A stretch of DNA of 64,000 nucleotides from Aeromicrobium erythreum (GTDB lineage Bacteria > Actinomycetota > Actinomycetes > Propionibacteriales > Nocardioidaceae): assembly GCF_001509405.1 (NCBI RefSeq), contig NZ_CP011502.1, positions 3,162,001 to 3,226,000 of the forward strand. Reading direction: 5' to 3'. The notes beneath the pieces were generated by a model. It was not told the origin of the DNA. It saw nothing but the letters and a program-made list of their open reading frames with translations, and made no database searches. Below, one piece after another: positions 60,858 to 64,000 of the stretch; position 1 is the stretch's first letter; each line of letters begins with the position of its first letter. The translations under genes were made by a program, and so were the position numbers.

Positions 60858-60926
60858 GGCCGCGAGGCTACTGGTGGGCGACTGCGGGGCGCGCGTCGGG
60901 AATCGGTCACACCCGCGTGACGCGCC

Positions 60927-60944
60927 CAGATACCGTCGGTATCT
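60927..60944. promoter_or_regulatory. TetR-like palindromic operator overlapping the SDR promoter
   Basis: CAGATACCGTCGGTATCT, with AGATACC/GGTATCT perfect arms and a 3 bp centre. A possible -10 (TATCTT, 60940-60945) overlaps it, and the ATG follows 6 bp later, implying a leaderless transcript and repression by occlusion. It matches a site upstream of pntA at 15 of 18 positions. Confidence 0.7.
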
Positions 60945-60951
60945 TGACGCC

Positions 60952-61872
60952 ATGGCACTGTTCGCCCGCAAGGGCTTCACCGGCAAGGTCCTGCTCGTCA
61001 CCGGCGCCGCCCGCGGCATCGGCGCGGGCGTGGCACGCGCGTACGTGGCACAGGGCGGCAAGGTCGCGCTGCTGGGCCTGGAGCCCGACCTGCTCGAGGC
61101 GCTCGCCGCCGAGCTCGGCCCGGCCGCGGCGTGGTGGGAGGCCGACGCGCGCGACGGTCGCGCGATGACCGAGGCGATCGACGCCGCCGCAGCCCACTTC
61201 GGCCGCATCGACCACGTCCTGGCGAACGCCGGCATCGCGTCGTACGGCACCGTCCGCCAGATCGACGAGGCGTCGTTCGAGCGGGTCGTCGACATCAACG
61301 TCAACGGCGTCTACCGCACGCTGCACGCGTCGATCCCGCACCTGGAGCGCACCCGCGGGTACGCGCTCGTCGTCGCGTCGCTGGCTGCCTTCACCAACCT
61401 CGCCGGGCTCGCGTCGTACAACGCCAGCAAGGCCGGCGCCGAGTCGCTCGCCCTCGCGACCCGTCAGGAGGTCGCCCACCTCGGGATCAAGGTCGGGGTT
61501 GCGCACCCGTCGTGGATCGACACCGACATCGTGCGTGGCGCCGAGGCCGACCTGCCGACGTTCAAGACGATCCGCGGCAAGCTGCCCTACCCCGCCAACA
61601 GCACCACGACCCTGGCCGACTGCGTCGACGCGATCGTCGCGGGCCTGCGCCGTCGCAAGACCCGTGTGTACGTGCCGCGGGGCGTGCTGCTCGCCAACTG
61701 GACGAAGCCGCTGCTCAACTCCCCCGTCGCGTGGCTCTTCATGCGTCCGCAGCTCAAGCGGCACGTGCCCGACCTCGAGCGCGAGGTCGCCGCCCTGGGC
61801 CGCTTCCAGCACGCCCACGTCCCCCTCACCGACCCGAAGAAGCCGCTCGAGGAGACCCCCTCCACCCCCTGA
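60952..61872 (+). CDS. short-chain dehydrogenase/reductase
   Basis: A 306-residue classical SDR that uses NAD(P)(H). Cofactor motif TGAARGIG at 17-24, NAG at 92-94, catalytic Ser about 143 and YNASK with Tyr about 156 and Lys about 160. It has a C-terminal extension of about 60 residues with an amphipathic region (LLNSPVAWLFMRPQ) that may touch the membrane. The substrate is not predictable. It is apparently leaderless and controlled by the upstream palindrome. It converges on the ACT-domain gene across the 61 bp repeats. Confidence 0.9.
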   Translation: MALFARKGFTGKVLLVTGAARGIGAGVARAYVAQGGKVALLGLEPDLLEALAAELGPAAAWWEADARDGRAMTEAIDAAAAHFGRIDHVLANAGIASYGTVRQIDEASFERVVDINVNGVYRTLHASIPHLERTRGYALVVASLAAFTNLAGLASYNASKAGAESLALATRQEVAHLGIKVGVAHPSWIDTDIVRGAEADLPTFKTIRGKLPYPANSTTTLADCVDAIVAGLRRRKTRVYVPRGVLLANWTKPLLNSPVAWLFMRPQLKRHVPDLEREVAALGRFQHAHVPLTDPKKPLEETPSTP

Positions 61873-61894
61873 CCCACCCGCCGCTGCCCTCGGG

Positions 61895-62105
61895 GTGGGG
61901 CCCCACCCCAGGTGCGACTCCCCCACCCAGTCCTGGGGTGGGACGCACTGTTTACGTGGGGCCCCACCCAAAGGTCAACTCCCCCACGCAAACGACAGCC
62001 CCCAGCGCCTGTTTACGTGGGGCCCCACCCAAAAGTGAACTCCCCCACGCAAACGACAGCCCCCAGCGCGCGTTGACGTGGGGCCCCACGTAAACGCGCA
62101 GCGGG
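61895..62105. repeat. 61 bp tandem repeat with GTGGGGCCCCAC palindromes
   Basis: GTGGGGCCCCAC-type palindromes occur at 61895, 61956, 62017 and 62078, spaced exactly 61 bp. Units 2-3 are nearly identical (TTTACGTGGGGCCCCACCCA, CCCCCACGCAAACGACAGCC). In each unit GTTTACGTGGGG can also pair with CCCCACGCAAAC. The last copy has longer near-perfect arms (62070-62097). It lies between two convergent genes and probably ends both transcripts. Confidence 0.9.
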
Positions 62106-62107
62106 GG

Positions 62108-62749
62108 TCAGGCCTGGACCGACCCCGCGAGCGACGTCATGTGGCCCAGGCGGGCGAGCTCGGAGGCGAGGAACTCCGGGCCGCCGTGCCGTCCGACGAC
62201 CACGACGAAGCCGCGACCCTGGCGGTCCTTCGCGTGCGTGCCGGCGAGCAGCGTCGACGACCACGCCTCGACGCCCTCCAGGCGCGACGACGACCTGATC
62301 GACAGCCACTCCGCCGCCTCGGGCACGAGCTTCGGGGCCGACGGCGACGCGAACAGCACCGACGCCTCGCCGTCGACGCGGCGCAGCGCCATGGCCCAGT
62401 CGGTGCGGAACGTGGCCGGCACGACCTCGACGAGCCGTTCGACGGCGTGCTGCGGCTCCGACGTGAACTGCTCGACGGCCTCGAGGTCCATGCTCAGGTT
62501 GGCGCCCGCGTTGTACCGCGAGATCCAGTGCACCCGCACGCCGTCGAGCTCGTGGCACGCCGTCACGAGGGCGTCGGCCATGACGCTCGGCGGCAGCTCG
62601 AGCAGCACGTCGTCGACCGCCTTGCCGTCGGCGCGGTGCTCCACGATCTCGATCGCCTCGATGTCGGCACCCGCACCACCGAGCGCCGTGGCCAGCGCAC
62701 CGAGCGAGCCCGGGACGTCGGGCAGCTCGACGCGCAGCAGGAAGGCCAT
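62108..62749 (-). CDS. ACT-domain-containing protein
   Basis: A 213-residue protein with an N-terminal ACT domain (LLRVELPDVPGSLGALATALGGAGADIEAIEIVEH, residues about 4-72), suggesting binding of an amino acid or other small ligand. The C-terminal part (about 90-213) is a predicted regulatory or GAF-like domain of unknown function, with GTHAKDRQGRGFVVVVGRHGGPEFL. It is divergent from the DUF3817 gene by 56 bp. Confidence 0.85.
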   Translation of the reverse strand: MAFLLRVELPDVPGSLGALATALGGAGADIEAIEIVEHRADGKAVDDVLLELPPSVMADALVTACHELDGVRVHWISRYNAGANLSMDLEAVEQFTSEPQHAVERLVEVVPATFRTDWAMALRRVDGEASVLFASPSAPKLVPEAAEWLSIRSSSRLEGVEAWSSTLLAGTHAKDRQGRGFVVVVGRHGGPEFLASELARLGHMTSLAGSVQA

Positions 62750-62805
62750 GTCCCCATCTCACCACGAGGCTGTTTCCTTTGTGTGACGCCACTACGCTGT
62801 GGGTC

Positions 62806-63210
62806 GTGACCGATCCTGCGGCCCCCGAGACCGTCCCCCAGCCTCACGACCGGGCCCGGTCGGTGCGGCGCTGGTTCCGCATCTTCGCCTTCGCCGAGGC
62901 GGTGTCGTGGGGCGCGCTGCTCGTCGCGATGTTCTTCAAGTGGGTCGTGCAGGACGACCCGCACGCCGGACTCGAGGGCGGTGTGCCGATCGTGGGCCCG
63001 ATCCACGGCGTCCTGTTCCTCGCCTACTGCTCGCTCGCGGTCGTGGCGTGGTCGACGTTCCGCTGGAACCTCAAGACCCTCGCCCTGGCGCTGGCGGCGT
63101 CCATCCCGCCGTTCTTCACGATCTGGTTCGAGACCTGGGCGGAGCGCCGCGGGCTGCTCACGTCGGTCGCCGACGACCCCGACCCCGCGCCGGGCGTCAC
63201 TCAGGTCTGA
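62806..63210 (+). CDS. DUF3817 membrane protein
   Basis: A 134-residue membrane protein with three hydrophobic helices, matching DUF3817 (RWFRIFAFAEAVSWGALLVAMFFKW, GPIHGVLFLAYCSLAVV, FFTIWFETWAERRGLL). The role is unknown. GTG 62806 is used; the upstream frame adds only 9 residues. The end overlaps the convergent GGDEF gene by 10 bp. Confidence 0.87.
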   Translation: MTDPAAPETVPQPHDRARSVRRWFRIFAFAEAVSWGALLVAMFFKWVVQDDPHAGLEGGVPIVGPIHGVLFLAYCSLAVVAWSTFRWNLKTLALALAASIPPFFTIWFETWAERRGLLTSVADDPDPAPGVTQV

Positions 63211-63980
63211 CCCGACTCCGGTCGACGCCCCTGCTTCTGCGCGTACATCCGGTCGTCGGCCCGCGCGAGCAGCGACGCGACGTCGTCGTCGGCGCGCGCC
63301 TGCGCCACCCCGCACGACCACGATGCCGGAGCACCCACCTGCAGCCGCCGCGCGACGACGTCGGCGACGCCGTGGTCGGCTCCTGGCATGACGACGAGGA
63401 ACTCGTCGCCCCCGAGGCGGCCGAGCACGTCACCCTCGCGCAGCCCGGCGCGCAGGTGCTCGACGACCGACGTCAGCAGCCGGTCGCCCGCCGCGTGGCC
63501 CCCGAGGGTGTTCACAGCGCGCAGGTCGTCGACGTCGAGGGCGAGGACGGTCAGCGGCGTCCCCAGCCGGCGGCGCCGGACCAGCTGCGCGTCGACCACG
63601 GCCTGCACGCCCCACCGGTTGAGCGCGCCGGTGAGCTGGTCGGTGCGGGCGAGCCGGTCGAGCCGCAGCCGCAGCCGACCCAGGACCTCGGTGCCCACCA
63701 GCACCTGCACGACGACGGCGACCGTCGGCCCGAGCATCTGCGGGTCGTGGTGCGAGGCGACGGCCAGCACCCACAGCGCCGTGCCGACGTACGACACCAC
63801 GCGCGCCAGCGCCAGCGGCAGGAACCACACGGCGAAGACGGCCAGGGTCGGCGTGCTCGTGCCGTTGGCGAGGACGGCGACCTGACGCTCGGTGCCCCAC
63901 GTCAGCACGGCGAGCGCCACGAAGCAGAGCGACACCATCGCCGCGACCTCGCGCGGCTCGAGCAACGCACCGCGCCTCAC
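63201..63980 (-). CDS. GGDEF-domain diguanylate cyclase, N terminus possibly beyond window
   Basis: At least 259 residues. About four membrane helices (20-110) precede a GGDEF domain with intact GGDEF (GRLGGDEFLVVMPGA), TDQLTGALNRWGVQAVVD and LARADDRMYAQKQG. An allosteric I-site RxxD is not clearly visible. GTG 63980 is the last in-frame start seen; the frame remains open to the window edge, so the true start may lie outside. It should synthesise c-di-GMP and, with the protein at 54-57 kb, makes two turnover proteins in the window. Confidence 0.85.
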   Translation of the reverse strand: MRRGALLEPREVAAMVSLCFVALAVLTWGTERQVAVLANGTSTPTLAVFAVWFLPLALARVVSYVGTALWVLAVASHHDPQMLGPTVAVVVQVLVGTEVLGRLRLRLDRLARTDQLTGALNRWGVQAVVDAQLVRRRRLGTPLTVLALDVDDLRAVNTLGGHAAGDRLLTSVVEHLRAGLREGDVLGRLGGDEFLVVMPGADHGVADVVARRLQVGAPASWSCGVAQARADDDVASLLARADDRMYAQKQGRRPESGQT

Positions 63981-64000
63981 GGTCCAGGCGAGACCGCCGA

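Overview
The window is very GC-rich, strongly GC3-biased DNA with dense coding, many GTG starts, ATGA/GTGA stop-start overlaps and several probably leaderless genes. Menaquinone synthesis (menB), an AidB-like acyl-CoA dehydrogenase, a PaaX-type regulator, a DosR-type operator and a tRNA-Ser(CGA) without encoded CCA all fit a high-GC actinobacterium. The gene set is most like Nocardioidaceae (Nocardioides/Aeromicrobium); that rank is an inference, since no 16S or other marker gene is present. The DNA is chromosomal in character: no phage, plasmid replication, transposase or cas gene was found.

Layout. 1-2.4 kb: a lipoprotein-like alpha/beta hydrolase, a membrane protein and an 840 bp array of about 165 bp palindromic repeats. 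2.4-5.9 kb: aroQ, a secreted GH16 glycosidase, and a universal stress protein behind two DosR-like boxes. 6-11.4 kb: a tightly overlapped redox operon (small secreted protein, ApbE flavin transferase, ferric-reductase-like membrane protein, NuoF-like flavoprotein, ferredoxin) followed by an OmpR-type regulator and histidine kinase. 11.5-19.7 kb: a GlcD-like oxidase, an AAA/DUF234 ATPase with a perfect palindrome in its leader, the AidB/PaaX pair, a tautomerase and a short YidC. 19.8-30.7 kb: tRNA-Ser, a P-loop kinase, a MalY/PatB lyase, an M19 dipeptidase, an acyl-CoA ligase, and a two-component flavin monooxygenase/FMN reductase pair. 30.7-31.9 kb: tadA and a roughly 600 bp imperfect palindrome.

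31.9-43 kb is the clearest pathway: a complete L-arabinose operon (binding protein, ATPase, two permeases, LacI regulator, araB, araD, araA). It reads leftward from two near-identical LacI-type operators and has a divergent alditol oxidase gene. Sugar is imported by the YtfQRT-YjfF-type transporter, then isomerised (AraA), phosphorylated (AraB) and epimerised (AraD) to D-xylulose-5-phosphate.

43-50.3 kb holds upp, five tandem paralogues of an unrecognised membrane-protein family (the third interrupted by an in-frame TAG), an MFS exporter, and a metal-homeostasis group: CobW-like GTPase, a His-rich/Cys-rich metallothionein-like fusion, and an ArsR/SmtB repressor. 50.3-64 kb holds pntAB transhydrogenase, a secreted HNH nuclease, a MASE1-like GGDEF-EAL protein, DUF4272 and SUFU-domain proteins, a DUF3800 gene with two hairpins upstream, menB with a divergent SDR, a 61 bp tandem repeat, an ACT-domain protein and a second GGDEF protein at the edge.

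The main candidates for undescribed biology are the five-paralogue membrane array with its interrupted member; the metallothionein-like fusion; a three-hairpin element at 29.9 and 53.5 kb with compensatory base changes; a shared 18 bp operator in front of pntAB and the SDR gene; and the large palindrome between tadA and araA.
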